From positions 19,984-83,983 of the forward strand of contig NTXX01000009.1 in assembly GCA_002559145.1 (NCBI GenBank): DNA of 64,000 nucleotides, given 5' to 3'. The translations under genes and the position numbers were made by a program. This document shows, piece by piece, positions 8,450-17,048 of this stretch. Origin of the DNA: Bacillus sp. AFS006103 (GTDB lineage: Bacteria > Bacillota > Bacilli > Bacillales > Cytobacillaceae). The notes under the pieces are model-generated. The model did no database searches, was not told the origin of the DNA, and saw nothing but the letters and a program-made list of their open reading frames with translations. Within the stretch, counting starts at the first letter, position 1. Every line of letters starts with the position of its first letter.

Positions 8450-9814
8450 TTAAAGGCAGACACCTAATTTCTCCTTCATCACCCCGAATTGATCATCATA
8501 AATGACCTTTCCTCGTAAAATAGTTTTTTTTATCCTGAGCAAAAACTCCTTATTTTCATAGGGTGAGTATGCATTTCGAAAAGCCAATGACTGTTTATCA
8601 GCAACCGTTGATTCATCTAAGCGTATCAACACTAAGTCCGCATCTAAGCCTGGACGGATTTGACCTTTTCGATTAGCAATACCAAACCGTTCAGCTACAT
8701 TTGATGTCCCTAATTGTAAAATTTCACCTAGGTCTATTCCCCGCTTAAGGGCTTCATCAAGAAGCGAAAGCCACGTATATTGAACGCCTTGAATCCCACC
8801 CCAGGCATCCCATATCGAATCGGTTGTTTTCATAGAATAAAGACACGGGGAATGATCAGAGCCAATCGTATCAATCCACCCTTTTTGAATACAGTCCCAG
8901 AGCCCTTCGACCTCTTCGCGCGGTCTTAATGGCGGTGCACATTTGAGAATGGCACCTTTTTCTAAAAAATCCTTTTCATCAAAAATTAAATAATGCGGGC
9001 AGGTTTCAACCGTAACATCTACTCCACTTTTTTTAGCTTGTTCGATAAGTCCGACTACTTTCGCTGAACTGATATGAACAAAATGCAAGGCTGTTCCATA
9101 TTTTGCAGCAAGCTCTAGGGCATAACATACTGCTTTCTCTTCTGTCGATATAGGCCTGCTCGCGAGAAAGGCCTTTCGTTCATTCATCCCAGCCCTATTT
9201 TTATATAAAGCAGTCAATTTATTAATCTCCTCATCCCATTCCGCATGGAGGGCAAGAATTTTCCCATGCTCCTTTGCAGCCTTCATCGCTTGTTTCAACC
9301 CATCCGGCGATACAAACTTGAAATCCTCAATCCCGCTTTCACTCATAAACGCCTTCCAGCCAATGATGCCCTCACTCATTTGCGAGAGATCATGGCGGTT
9401 CTTGATGTTCGTGTCTGTCATTCCTCCCCAAAGCGCATAATCGATAGATGACATGGTTGTTAAATACTTCTTTTTATCTTGCAAACTCTTAAAATTAGTA
9501 ACTGAGGGGGCACAATTCAGCGGCATGTCAAAAATAGTTGTAGTCCCGCCAATAGCCGCAGCACGGCTTCCTGTCTCGATTCCTTCCCAATCGGTTCTGC
9601 CCGGGTCATTGAAATGAACATGGGCATCAATAAAGCCAGGAACCACCAGGCAGCCGCTTGCATCAATCATCGTATCTGATTCCTCTTTCCACGGCTCTCC
9701 TTCATTTTTTACAAGAGAGTCTATCCGCTCTTCAATGACTCGAATGTTTACCTCTCGAAAGCCCTCGTCGGTAAAAACTAGCCCATTCTTCACCCAAAGT
9801 TCATTCAATTTCAT
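8450..9814 (-). CDS. pucH: Allantoinase
   Basis: About 454 residues; cyclic amidohydrolase opening allantoin to allantoate. Motifs: GFIDAHVHFNDPGRTDWEG (metal-binding HxH), GWKAFMSESG with the carbamylated lysine, LHAEWDEE and FVHISSAK histidines, and the late metal aspartate in TIGSDHSPC. A longer frame to 9922 runs back into the HIU hydrolase gene and is rejected. The ATG at 9814 has AAGGAGG only three bases away, unusually close; a TTG two codons later (9808) would give the normal nine-base spacing and may be the true start. It lies eight bases after the HIU hydrolase stop. Confidence 0.93.
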   Translation of the reverse strand: MKLNELWVKNGLVFTDEGFREVNIRVIEERIDSLVKNEGEPWKEESDTMIDASGCLVVPGFIDAHVHFNDPGRTDWEGIETGSRAAAIGGTTTIFDMPLNCAPSVTNFKSLQDKKKYLTTMSSIDYALWGGMTDTNIKNRHDLSQMSEGIIGWKAFMSESGIEDFKFVSPDGLKQAMKAAKEHGKILALHAEWDEEINKLTALYKNRAGMNERKAFLASRPISTEEKAVCYALELAAKYGTALHFVHISSAKVVGLIEQAKKSGVDVTVETCPHYLIFDEKDFLEKGAILKCAPPLRPREEVEGLWDCIQKGWIDTIGSDHSPCLYSMKTTDSIWDAWGGIQGVQYTWLSLLDEALKRGIDLGEILQLGTSNVAERFGIANRKGQIRPGLDADLVLIRLDESTVADKQSLAFRNAYSPYENKEFLLRIKKTILRGKVIYDDQFGVMKEKLGVCL

Positions 9815-9822
9815 GACCCTCC

Positions 9823-10182
9823 TTAACTTCCGCGATACGTACTGTACCCACCAGGGGAAATCAACAATGGAACATGATAGTGGGAGGCGGGTTCTGAAAT
9901 GCCGAAGCGAACGGGAACACAATCCAGGAATGAAGGCTCCTCGAGTAAAGTGCCGTGTCTCCGAAAATAATCTCCAACATGAAAACGAATTTCATAGATT
10001 CCTTTATTCATATTGCACTCCTCCAGGAGAGGGTGATTGACGCGGCCATCTTCATTCGTATAGGTAGTTAGAAGGACTTCAAACTTATTGTCTGAACCTA
10101 CCCGCCACAATTCCACTAACACACCACTAGCCGGTTTTCCCAAACTTAAATCAAGGACATGGGTAGTTACTTTTCCAGTCAT
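9823..10182 (-). CDS. pucM: 5-hydroxyisourate hydrolase (transthyretin-like)
   Basis: 119 residues, the full length of bacterial HIU hydrolase. It converts 5-hydroxyisourate, the product of uricase, to OHCU. Signature elements are the N-terminal TTHVLDLSLGKPA, the histidine and arginine of the active site (H8, R46 region, VPVRFGI...YHVPLLISP) and the diagnostic C-terminus YSTYRGS, which separates it from true transthyretins. The start ATG overlaps the uricase stop (4-bp overlap), so translation is coupled. B. subtilis PucM is the direct counterpart. Confidence 0.95.
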   Translation of the reverse strand: MTGKVTTHVLDLSLGKPASGVLVELWRVGSDNKFEVLLTTYTNEDGRVNHPLLEECNMNKGIYEIRFHVGDYFRRHGTLLEEPSFLDCVPVRFGISEPASHYHVPLLISPGGYSTYRGS

Positions 10183-11132
10183 ATCGGTGTTTCCCCGGGA
10201 TTTTCTAAATCCTCACGTGTCATGGAGAAACATTGAAACCCAAACGGCGGACGCGGTTCGGTAAAAACTTTTCCTTCTTGTGAAGCAGGAATATCATCTA
10301 AAATGGTTTCCCAGGTACGGTTATTGGATTCAAAACGAACTTCCACTAACTGCGGAAAGCGCTTTAATATCCGAAGACCAATCCGGTAGATTAAATTTTG
10401 AATGGAAGGAGAGTTCTCTTCATGAAAAACGGTATAAGCAATATCCCTGACTTGCTCTGCTGCAACATACCCATCTTTTGTACTTCCTCGAGCTCCTTCG
10501 AAATCGTTATAGCGCCACCCGATATTTAAAAAAATAAACAGCGGCCGGTCGTAAGATTCAGGTAATGTTGTATATTCATCCTTTACAAAGCCGAAAAATG
10601 AGCTGCCTCGTACTTTTAGAAGCTTTAGTCCTTTCAAACTGCTGAGATGATCGGCTATGATGATCTCTTCTCCGGAGCGCTTCACTTCAACGGAAGCAAC
10701 AGACTGTTCATTTAATGAATAGCGAAACACCAATGGACTCGGTTCAAAACGACCTTTCGTCGGCACTGGAAGCTCGTCAAAGGGGATTTGTTCGCCGGAA
10801 ATATCAATTGCACTCATATGTGGATAGGTCTCAAGAAAACGGCGGGCGACGAATTCTAGGAACCCTTCTTGTGTCGAACCTTCATAATCGCCAGCGTGTT
10901 TAAGAATGAAATTTTTCATTGAATCGGTTGCTACCACTAAGGTATTATCTCCATCTTTAAAGGATGTTAAGAAGGCATCCCCTTCCACTGCTACCTTCAC
11001 ATTCATTCCAAAAAGAATATTGCTTCGGCCCGTAAAGGCTGATTCAGGAATCGAACGGACTCCTGTAAGCGGGGCTGCATACGTACGGTAAACCCAAACA
11101 TCATCCTTTCCATAGCGCATCGTTCTTTTCAT
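10179..11132 (-). CDS. Urate oxidase (uricase)
   Basis: About 317 residues, a cofactor-free tunnelling-fold enzyme oxidising urate to 5-hydroxyisourate. Motifs: MRYGKDDVWVYRTY at the N-terminus (catalytic Lys), the DGDNTLVVATDSMKNFI block with the catalytic Thr, RDEYTTLPE-like KDEYTTLPES, and SIQNLIYRIG. The start is ATG 11132 with AAAGGGG upstream; a reading from 11222 would overlap the preceding gene out of frame. In B. subtilis this enzyme is the C-terminal half of the bifunctional PucL; here it is a separate gene beginning 13 bases after the OHCU decarboxylase stop and in another frame. Confidence 0.95.
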   Translation of the reverse strand: MKRTMRYGKDDVWVYRTYAAPLTGVRSIPESAFTGRSNILFGMNVKVAVEGDAFLTSFKDGDNTLVVATDSMKNFILKHAGDYEGSTQEGFLEFVARRFLETYPHMSAIDISGEQIPFDELPVPTKGRFEPSPLVFRYSLNEQSVASVEVKRSGEEIIIADHLSSLKGLKLLKVRGSSFFGFVKDEYTTLPESYDRPLFIFLNIGWRYNDFEGARGSTKDGYVAAEQVRDIAYTVFHEENSPSIQNLIYRIGLRILKRFPQLVEVRFESNNRTWETILDDIPASQEGKVFTEPRPPFGFQCFSMTREDLENPGETPI

Positions 11133-11145
11133 CTCATCATCCCCT

Positions 11146-11679
11146 TTATTGAATAACATCATATAAGCGGAACCCAGCAATTTTATAAACCTCATATAAA
11201 GCTGTCTGAAATTCTTGTTCATAGGTATTGCCCACTCGTTCTTTCATCGCAGCTAAAATTGCGTCCTTGTTTTGTCCTTTAACAGCCATAATAAAAGGAA
11301 ACTCAAATTGCGCAACATATCTTTGATTGAGTGAAACAAACTCCCCATAATCCTTTGCTGAGAGCTTATCAAGACCTACACCAGCTTGCTCCTTTTGCGA
11401 TACCTCTGATATTTTTAATCTAGTACCGAGATCAGGATGGGCACGAAGCAGGGCCAATTGCAAGGTACGATCGGCATTTCCAACCATTGTCACCATAGAT
11501 CGTAAGAGGTCCTCGCGGGATTTAAAGGGCAGACTCCCCCACGACATCGCGGCCACCCATGGAGAGTGCTCAAACACCCAGCCTAGTTTACTCACAAACT
11601 CTTCTTTATTCATTTGATTTAATTCCTCGATGGAAGTCCCCTGACGATTCACCACCCGTGCCCACAACCTTTCAGCCAT
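11146..11679 (-). CDS. uraD: OHCU decarboxylase (2-oxo-4-hydroxy-4-carboxy-5-ureidoimidazoline)
   Basis: A helical protein of up to 177 residues that decarboxylates OHCU to S-allantoin. Family marks: FVSKLGWVFEHSPWVA, the active-site RAHPDLGTR block (His and Asp), FPFIMAVKGQNKDAIL and the C-terminal EVYKIAGFRLYDVI. It equals the N-terminal half of B. subtilis PucL but ends with its own TAA. The ATG at 11679 overlaps the 3' end of the pucB-like gene and has no clear ribosome site; an internal ATG at 11613 (MNKEEFVSKLG) is an alternative start. Confidence 0.92.
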   Translation of the reverse strand: MAERLWARVVNRQGTSIEELNQMNKEEFVSKLGWVFEHSPWVAAMSWGSLPFKSREDLLRSMVTMVGNADRTLQLALLRAHPDLGTRLKISEVSQKEQAGVGLDKLSAKDYGEFVSLNQRYVAQFEFPFIMAVKGQNKDAILAAMKERVGNTYEQEFQTALYEVYKIAGFRLYDVIQ

Positions 11680-12281
11680 TGATAGTCATTTTTAGTATCG
11701 ACATCAAAAAAGTCCGCTTCGTTTTCATAATCAACAAGCATCCCGGTTAATTCCTTTTTTTTAAAAAGCTGTCGTGCGCCTGCGTCGCCCTCTAGTTCCA
11801 GTAATTCAGGAACCATTTGTGGTGAAAAAATGATCGGTGGTCTTGGAATCCCCTGAAAGCCGGCAGCAAGGAATGGTACATGATCTTGCTGTAGATATCG
11901 GGATACCAAATCATTGATGATTCCTAAAGGTAGGAGAGGTTGGTCAGCGAGAAGGACCATGATTCCCTTTGGTTCCATTTCCATCGCAGCCAGCAACCCA
12001 GATTGCAAGGAATGGGCTTGCCCTTTATCTGCTTCTCGGCATTCAACAGGTTTCCACCGTTCCCGGAAAGGGGGGGCAAAAAGGGGGTCGTCAATCCAAT
12101 CGAGCGCATCCTCTTCCCTTTTCACAACTATCGTATAATCCAGTTTAGAATTCACTGCCTTTTCTAATACTGAATGACCAATTGTTTTCTTGCCAAAAGG
12201 GAGTGCAAGCTTGTTAACCCCCATTCGGCGGCTCTTGCCCGCCGCTAAATAGACTGCGATGACCCCGCATTTATCCCTCAA
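11649..12281 (-). CDS. pucB: Molybdenum cofactor cytidylyltransferase-like protein (PucB/MocA type)
   Basis: 210 residues with a MobA-like nucleotidyltransferase fold: YLAAGKSRRMGVNKLALPFG (nucleotide-binding loop), GQAHSLQSGL, LLADQPLLP (metal aspartate) and the late GDAGARQLF. Such proteins convert molybdopterin to its cytosine dinucleotide form for xanthine dehydrogenase-type enzymes. It is the first gene of the ureide operon, as an accessory factor, yet no xanthine dehydrogenase genes lie in the window. The start is a TTG at 12281 with GAAAGGG about nine bases upstream. It overlaps the OHCU decarboxylase start by 31 bp. Confidence 0.85.
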   Translation of the reverse strand: MRDKCGVIAVYLAAGKSRRMGVNKLALPFGKKTIGHSVLEKAVNSKLDYTIVVKREEDALDWIDDPLFAPPFRERWKPVECREADKGQAHSLQSGLLAAMEMEPKGIMVLLADQPLLPLGIINDLVSRYLQQDHVPFLAAGFQGIPRPPIIFSPQMVPELLELEGDAGARQLFKKKELTGMLVDYENEADFFDVDTKNDYQWLKGCGHGW

Positions 12282-12533
12282 AAGAAACTACCCTTTCATA
12301 CCGAGCTCGTAACATCCCAACCTGTGTCCTTTCCATTTAAGACCCCCTATTCTTTTCATGTTATTTATCACTATATATATTGATAGACCTCTCAAAATAC
12401 ACCTATGTTCTTTTTCAATTTTCTAATGGCTGGGTTGATTTACAGAAGATAGTCGAACAATATTAGCGAGGCCCCTGTCATTTTTTTTCATTGTGAAAAA
12501 TAGACTAATTGAAAAATAGAATGGAGAGGTTCT
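12282..12533. promoter_or_regulatory. Divergent regulatory region, ureide operon versus guaD-ade
   Basis: A 252-bp AT-rich gap from which the two purine operons diverge, so it must hold both promoters. A candidate -35/-10 pair for guaD is TTGATT then AATATT 18 bases on (near 12435-12465). I found no match to a purine riboswitch core and no clear PucR box. Confidence 0.45.
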
Positions 12534-13004
12534 ATGTCAGATTTGCACTTTATGGAAAAAGCGATTGAACTGGCCTTAACTAATGTGTTAACGAAACAAG
12601 GCGGACCTTTTGGAGCAATTGTCGTCAAGGCTGGAAAAATAATTGGTATGGGTAAAAATGAAGTAACTGCAACAAACGATCCAACTGCACACGCCGAAGT
12701 GCAAGCCATTCGCGATGCGTGCCGATTTTTAAACGACTTTCAGCTTACCGACTGTGAAATATATACCAGCTGCGAACCTTGCCCGATGTGTATTGGCGCT
12801 ATTTATTGGGCACGCCCTAAAGCTGTTTATTATGCTTGCACGAAGCAAGATGCGGCAAAGATCGGGTTCGATGACCAATTTATTTATGACCAACTCTCCC
12901 TTCCCATTGAAAATCGTAAAATACAAATGAAAAAAATTTTTCCAACGAATGGAGATTTGCCGTTTAGAACCTGGGAGAATGCAAATGATAAAGTGGAGTA
13001 TTAA
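12534..13004 (+). CDS. guaD: Guanine deaminase
   Basis: 156 residues, the same length as B. subtilis GuaD and very similar along its length. It deaminates guanine to xanthine. The zinc site is complete: DPTAHAEVQAI (His and catalytic Glu) and TSCEPCPMCIGAIYWAR (two Cys). The C-terminal segment (FDDQFIYDQL...FRTWE) is the part that closes the partner active site in the domain-swapped dimer. GGAGAGGTTCT precedes the ATG. It is followed 24 bases later by adenine deaminase; together they feed purine bases to the degradation operon. Confidence 0.95.
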   Translation: MSDLHFMEKAIELALTNVLTKQGGPFGAIVVKAGKIIGMGKNEVTATNDPTAHAEVQAIRDACRFLNDFQLTDCEIYTSCEPCPMCIGAIYWARPKAVYYACTKQDAAKIGFDDQFIYDQLSLPIENRKIQMKKIFPTNGDLPFRTWENANDKVEY

Positions 13005-13028
13005 ATTGACAAGTGAGGATGTTGTTCT

Positions 13029-14765
13029 ATGGAGGGAAACCAATTAAAAAAAAGAATATCTGTAGCATCTAAACGAGAACCAGCGGATACTGTCATTAAA
13101 AATGGCAAAATTATCGATGTCTTTAATGGAGAAATAATCGAAGGTGATCTAGCGATTGTGGATGGATACTTTGCGGGTATCGGAGACTATGAGGGAAATA
13201 GGGTGATTGATGCAAAAGGCCGTTATATCTCCCCTGCTTTCATCGAAGGTCATGTTCATATTGAATCCTCAATGGTCACACCTAACGAATTTGCCAAGGT
13301 CCTTCTTCCGCATGGCGTGACCACCGCCATTGCAGACCCTCATGAAATCGCCAACGTATTAGGAGCTGACGGGATCCAATATATGCTTGATTCCTCTAAA
13401 AACTTACCGTTTGACTTTTTCTTCATGCTTCCTTCATGTGTCCCTGCGACCGAATTTGAAAATTCAGGTGCAACATTACATTCAGCAGATTTAAAGCCAT
13501 TTTATCAGCAGCCACGGGTACTGGGATTAGCCGAGGTCATGAATTTCCCAGCTGTCCTAACGGCCGAGGATGACATGCTCAATAAAATCTTAACAGTAAA
13601 ACAATTTAGCAAAAAAATTGACGGTCATGCGGCAGGGTTGTCTCCCAATGATTTGAATGTGTATATGGCAGCAGGTATTCGAACAGATCATGAAAGCACA
13701 ACGGCTGCTGAAGCAAAAGAGCGTCTCAGTAGAGGTATGTACTTAATGATCCGCGAGGGTACGGTTGCAAAAGACCTAAAGCAATTAATTCCGGTCGTCA
13801 ATGAGCGCAATGCACGAAGATGTTTATTTGTAACGGATGATAAGCATTTAGATGACCTCATCCAAGATGGCAGTATTGATCATAACGTTAGGCTTTCGAT
13901 TGCTTCAGGTTTATCTTCAATCATTGCGATACAAATGGCAACGATCAATGCTGCCGAATGCTTTGGGCTCGAGTCTAAGGGGGCGATTGCACCTGGATAC
14001 AAAGCAGATTTCTTCCTATTCGATGATCTGGAGAAAATAAAGATAACAACCGTTTTTAAAGATGGCAGGGCAGTAGTTGAGAATGGAAGGCTAGTTATTG
14101 AATCACAGAATCCTACTTTGGTTGAAACTGAAAGGTTAAGACATTCCGTTCGTTACCGTTCGCTTACGGAAAATGATTTTCAAATGCCATTAAAAACAAA
14201 CCACGCAAATATAATTGAAATTACTCCCAATAGCTTGGTAACGCGTCATCTAATTGAAAAAGTTGATAGGAGTGATTTGGGGTTATTTCAACCTTCCATT
14301 ACCAATGACCAATTAAAGCTGGTAGTGATTGAGCGCCATCATCTGAAAAATCAAATCGGTTTAGGGATCGTCAAAGGTTTAGGTTTAAAATCAGGAGCCA
14401 TCGCCACAACCATTGCCCATGATTCCCATAATCTTATTATGGCCGGAACGACTGATTTTGATATGGTAGTTGCTGCCAAGGCAATTAAAAATATCCAGGG
14501 GGGTCTCGTGGTTGTCAATCATGGGGAAGTGATTGCCTCATTAGAACTTCGCATTGCAGGGTTAATGTCTGATCGCCCGTATCAGGAGGTTTATAAAGGT
14601 TTAAATGAGATCAATCTTGCTCTCAAAGAGCTAGGTGCAAACAACCACTTTAACCCCTTTCTAACGATTTCTTTTTTATCACTGCCTGTCATACCGGAAC
14701 TAAAGCTAACAGATAAGGGTCTGTTCCAAGTAAGCAAATTTCAGCATATAGATCTCGATGCATAG
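13029..14765 (+). CDS. ade: Adenine deaminase
   Basis: 578 residues, typical of the bacterial Ade (AdeC) family of amidohydrolases, converting adenine to hypoxanthine with a binuclear metal centre. Motifs: SPAFIEGHVHIESSM (HxH), DPHEIANVLG, the histidine in KIDGHAAGLS, RTDHEST and FVTDDKHLDDL. The C-terminal domain (from about residue 400) contains GLGLKSGAIATTIAHDSHNL, characteristic of this family. It is co-oriented with guaD and 24 bases behind it; a GAGGATG element lies ahead of the ATG. A short hairpin without T-run follows at about 14778. Confidence 0.95.
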   Translation: MEGNQLKKRISVASKREPADTVIKNGKIIDVFNGEIIEGDLAIVDGYFAGIGDYEGNRVIDAKGRYISPAFIEGHVHIESSMVTPNEFAKVLLPHGVTTAIADPHEIANVLGADGIQYMLDSSKNLPFDFFFMLPSCVPATEFENSGATLHSADLKPFYQQPRVLGLAEVMNFPAVLTAEDDMLNKILTVKQFSKKIDGHAAGLSPNDLNVYMAAGIRTDHESTTAAEAKERLSRGMYLMIREGTVAKDLKQLIPVVNERNARRCLFVTDDKHLDDLIQDGSIDHNVRLSIASGLSSIIAIQMATINAAECFGLESKGAIAPGYKADFFLFDDLEKIKITTVFKDGRAVVENGRLVIESQNPTLVETERLRHSVRYRSLTENDFQMPLKTNHANIIEITPNSLVTRHLIEKVDRSDLGLFQPSITNDQLKLVVIERHHLKNQIGLGIVKGLGLKSGAIATTIAHDSHNLIMAGTTDFDMVVAAKAIKNIQGGLVVVNHGEVIASLELRIAGLMSDRPYQEVYKGLNEINLALKELGANNHFNPFLTISFLSLPVIPELKLTDKGLFQVSKFQHIDLDA

Positions 14766-14856
14766 GAAATAATAAAATAGCCAGCATAGATGCTGGAAAG
14801 AAGAACAGATCATGTCCCTTAACTCTCAATTACTCCTGGTTTGAAAGGATGAAACA

Positions 14857-15024
14857 ATGAAGAAAAGCATGTTTAATGATGGCGATGAAGTTCATATCCG
14901 TTCTTCGGGTGAATCAGTAACCATCCATAAATCTCAATATGTAAAAAATATGAAACGGTACTCTTACATTGTCAATGAACATCCCAATACCTTTTTCTTT
15001 GAGGAAGAACTAACAAAAGAGTAG
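14857..15024 (+). CDS. Small hypothetical protein, 55 residues
   Basis: An ATG at 14857 preceded by AAAGGATG opens a 55-residue frame: hydrophilic, beta-rich at the start (GDEVHIRSSGESVTIHKSQY), with an aromatic middle and an acidic end (FFFEEELTKE). The pattern resembles a small SH3/KOW-like beta-barrel domain, which is only an impression. It lies 92 bp after ade with a short hairpin between. I do not recognise a function. Confidence 0.6.
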   Translation: MKKSMFNDGDEVHIRSSGESVTIHKSQYVKNMKRYSYIVNEHPNTFFFEEELTKE

Positions 15025-15072
15025 TTTATTTTGATGGAGACTTAATATTTGTTTAATTTCAAAGGAGAAAAG

Positions 15073-15102
15073 CCCCTTACCGTCGAAGTTATAGTAAAGG
15101 GG
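15073..15102 (+). promoter_or_regulatory. Hairpin that covers the ribosome site of the next gene
   Basis: CCCCTTAC (15073-15080) can pair with GTAAAGGGG (15094-15102) with one bulged A. The right arm contains the AAAGGGG ribosome site of the 70-residue gene whose ATG is at 15110. There is no T-run, so translational control or mRNA end protection is more likely than termination. Confidence 0.5.
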
Positions 15103-15109
15103 TTGTCTA

Positions 15110-15322
15110 ATGAATAAATCTGAATTATTAAAAGATCTACACTCTTCCAGTCGGAGTAATTTATTTTCAATTGAGATTCCAAAGGCTGCAAAAGAAGATG
15201 AAAGACTTATTGATGGCTTGGTTAGTGAGTTAGTAAAAGATGGCAAAATAAAATTAAGAGAAGTTGTGCAAAGAGACTGCTCCATTTATTTATCCGGAAT
15301 TATCAAGTATGCAACCAAGTAA
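15110..15322 (+). CDS. Small hypothetical protein, 70 residues
   Basis: A 70-residue frame with a good ribosome site (AAAGGGG, seven bases from ATG). The sequence begins MNKSELLKDLHSSSRSNLFS and ends in a beta-like segment (CSIYLSGIIKYATK); the middle, DERLIDGLVSELVKDGKIKL, has the spacing of a winged-helix recognition unit, but this is weak. No membrane segment. A strong terminator follows. Function not recognised. Confidence 0.6.
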   Translation: MNKSELLKDLHSSSRSNLFSIEIPKAAKEDERLIDGLVSELVKDGKIKLREVVQRDCSIYLSGIIKYATK

Positions 15323-15354
15323 TCTCTACTTGTGAGGGTGTTCCCTCAAAAAAC

Positions 15355-15386
15355 ATCCCCTCGCAAATGATTCCGAGGGGATTTCT
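15355..15386. terminator. Strong terminator between convergent genes
   Basis: A 9-bp stem, ATCCCCTCG (15355-15363) with CGAGGGGAT (15374-15382), followed by TTTCTTCGTTT. It separates the 70-residue gene from the convergent BASS transporter gene. Confidence 0.8.
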
Positions 15387-15403
15387 TCGTTTAAAACACA
15401 ATT

Positions 15404-16372
15404 TTATAACGCAATAGATTCTTGCCTTTCGACTTTTTTATTATAGTATCGATTAAGAAAATACCCATTTAACGAGGCAAGGATTTGCTGAAACAACATA
15501 CCGACAACTACCGGTACCGCAACTGCAGCCGGGAAGTAAGTAATGGCAATCACTGCACCGGCACTGATATTCCTCATTCCGCCAGTGAATGTTAGCGAAA
15601 TGACAGTATCTCGCCCACCATTTATAAATCTCCCAATAATAAATGAAAACAAATAACCAGTCAGCGCAATCATAAAGACAGTTAGGGTTATCCCCACTAG
15701 TTTAAGGTCTATATGTTTTAAATAGGGTGCGACAACCGCCCCATTAAGCATGACTACAAATCCAATGCTGATTTTCGAAAAGGGAGCAAGCCGAGTCCCT
15801 AATTGGTCTTTAATTCTCCCCTTTGTCACTTGGTTTAGGTACATCCCAATGAGGGAAGGAATCACGACCATCCCCAATAGACCCTTCATGATATTAAAAA
15901 AGTCCATTTCAATTTTTCCACCTATAAATAACGAAAGTGAAAATGGAACAATAATTGGTGAAAGCAACGTATCAATCAAAATAATCGATAAGACCAATGG
16001 AATGTTTCCTTTGTAAATGGCCACCCACATGAAGCTAGTTACTCCTGTTGGAATGACCATGCCCAAAACAAGTCCGGTTATCGTAAAAATATCGCCGGAA
16101 AAGGCAATATGACCCACACCCCAGGCCCAAATTGGCATCAGGACGTGGAGAATAGCCATGGCAATAATAATAGGAAACGGATGAACAATTACTTCTTTTA
16201 ATGAACGGAAATTAGAACCTAAACTGCCAGCAAAGGTCATAAATGCAAAAATCCATGGAATTAAATAGGAAAATTCCTTTAAGTGAACACTGAACAATAC
16301 CCCAGTCAACACACCCACCGGAGTGATTAATGGCATAATTCTTTCTAGTTGTTTATTTAACTTTTGCAACAA
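15404..16372 (-). CDS. Bile acid:sodium symporter (BASS) family transporter
   Basis: A 322-residue integral membrane protein with nine or ten helices. Features of the BASS fold are visible: VIPTGVTSFMWVAIYKGN, a proline/glycine-rich crossover helix, and the late FTGGMRNISAGAVIAITYFP, the second crossover motif. Family members carry organic anions such as bile acids, pantoate or keto acids with sodium; the substrate here is unknown. The start is a TTG at 16372 with GGGGTGAGAG upstream. It is monocistronic. Confidence 0.85.
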   Translation of the reverse strand: MLQKLNKQLERIMPLITPVGVLTGVLFSVHLKEFSYLIPWIFAFMTFAGSLGSNFRSLKEVIVHPFPIIIAMAILHVLMPIWAWGVGHIAFSGDIFTITGLVLGMVIPTGVTSFMWVAIYKGNIPLVLSIILIDTLLSPIIVPFSLSLFIGGKIEMDFFNIMKGLLGMVVIPSLIGMYLNQVTKGRIKDQLGTRLAPFSKISIGFVVMLNGAVVAPYLKHIDLKLVGITLTVFMIALTGYLFSFIIGRFINGGRDTVISLTFTGGMRNISAGAVIAITYFPAAVAVPVVVGMLFQQILASLNGYFLNRYYNKKVERQESIAL

Positions 16373-16577
16373 AAACTCTCACCCCATTACACTTTAATTG
16401 GGTAAACTCCATTATCAAGAATACCACATTTATTTAGCCGGGGGCTTAAGAAATTTCGAGAACCTAAAAAATACAATTACGCGTTGATTGGATTGGGATT
16501 TTATTCAAAGGAACCAAATCCGCAAAAATTTCATATTTTATTCTGCCTTGTGTTTTAAATATGGAAGGAGAGTACCC

Positions 16578-16967
16578 ATGCATTATTACCCTTATCACTA
16601 CCCAATCTATCCTCCATTGCCCGTTTATCCGCCTCAATTAGTGGTGCAGACGTTCCCCAGGAGTTATCCGCCAGTAGATGTGAAAATATTTGAGAAGTCT
16701 GTTAAATCCTTCCGGCTATTAATGGAGCAAGGAAGTATTTTGCTTGATCGACTAGGAGATTCAGACTTTGCTCGCAAAATGATGACTGCAGCCCAGCAAG
16801 GAAAAACGGCGAATGTTGATCATTTAATTCGTAGCATCGGTTTAAAAGTCCCTGTTACCACAAAATTTACCCCAACTGGTATCGACTTCGAACTATTCAC
16901 TCAACCAAACCCAAACACGCCTGGTAGCTGCTGTACCTTAAAGGTGTTCATGAAGTGGGGAAATTAA
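16578..16967 (+). CDS. Small Pro/Tyr-rich protein, possibly spore-associated (YuzC-like)
   Basis: 129 residues. The N-terminal 30 residues are an unusual Tyr/Pro/His tract (HYYPYHYPIYPPLPVYPP), followed by a helical domain (FEKSVKSFRLLMEQGSILLDRL), a KTANVDHLIRSIGLK segment and a beta-rich end with a CC pair. Tyr/Pro-rich tracts of this type are frequent in Bacillus spore coat proteins, and the layout recalls YuzC of B. subtilis; both points are from memory and tentative. AAGGAGAG sets the start at 16578; the longer frame from 16488 has no ribosome site. Confidence 0.6.
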   Translation: MHYYPYHYPIYPPLPVYPPQLVVQTFPRSYPPVDVKIFEKSVKSFRLLMEQGSILLDRLGDSDFARKMMTAAQQGKTANVDHLIRSIGLKVPVTTKFTPTGIDFELFTQPNPNTPGSCCTLKVFMKWGN

Positions 16968-17018
16968 TATATTAGGAAAAAATTCTTTCTAAAAAGACGA
17001 ATGAAATGGAGCCAAAAA

Positions 17019-17048
17019 AGTGGTACCCCAATCAAATTGGGATACCAC
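17019..17048. terminator. Convergent-end hairpin
   Basis: GTGGTACCCCAAT (17019-17031) pairs with ATTGGGATACCAC (about 17036-17048) with one mismatch. The right arm encodes the final residues of the minus-strand GGDEF-EAL gene, so the hairpin sits at both 3' ends of the convergent pair. Confidence 0.55.

Noticed and set aside
12282..12533. Purine riboswitch before guaD-ade
   Set aside because: No three-way junction core of the purine class could be recognised in this 252-bp gap.
15010..15285. Minus-strand 91-codon frame opposite the 70-residue gene
   Set aside because: Antisense to a gene with a good ribosome site; no ribosome site of its own.
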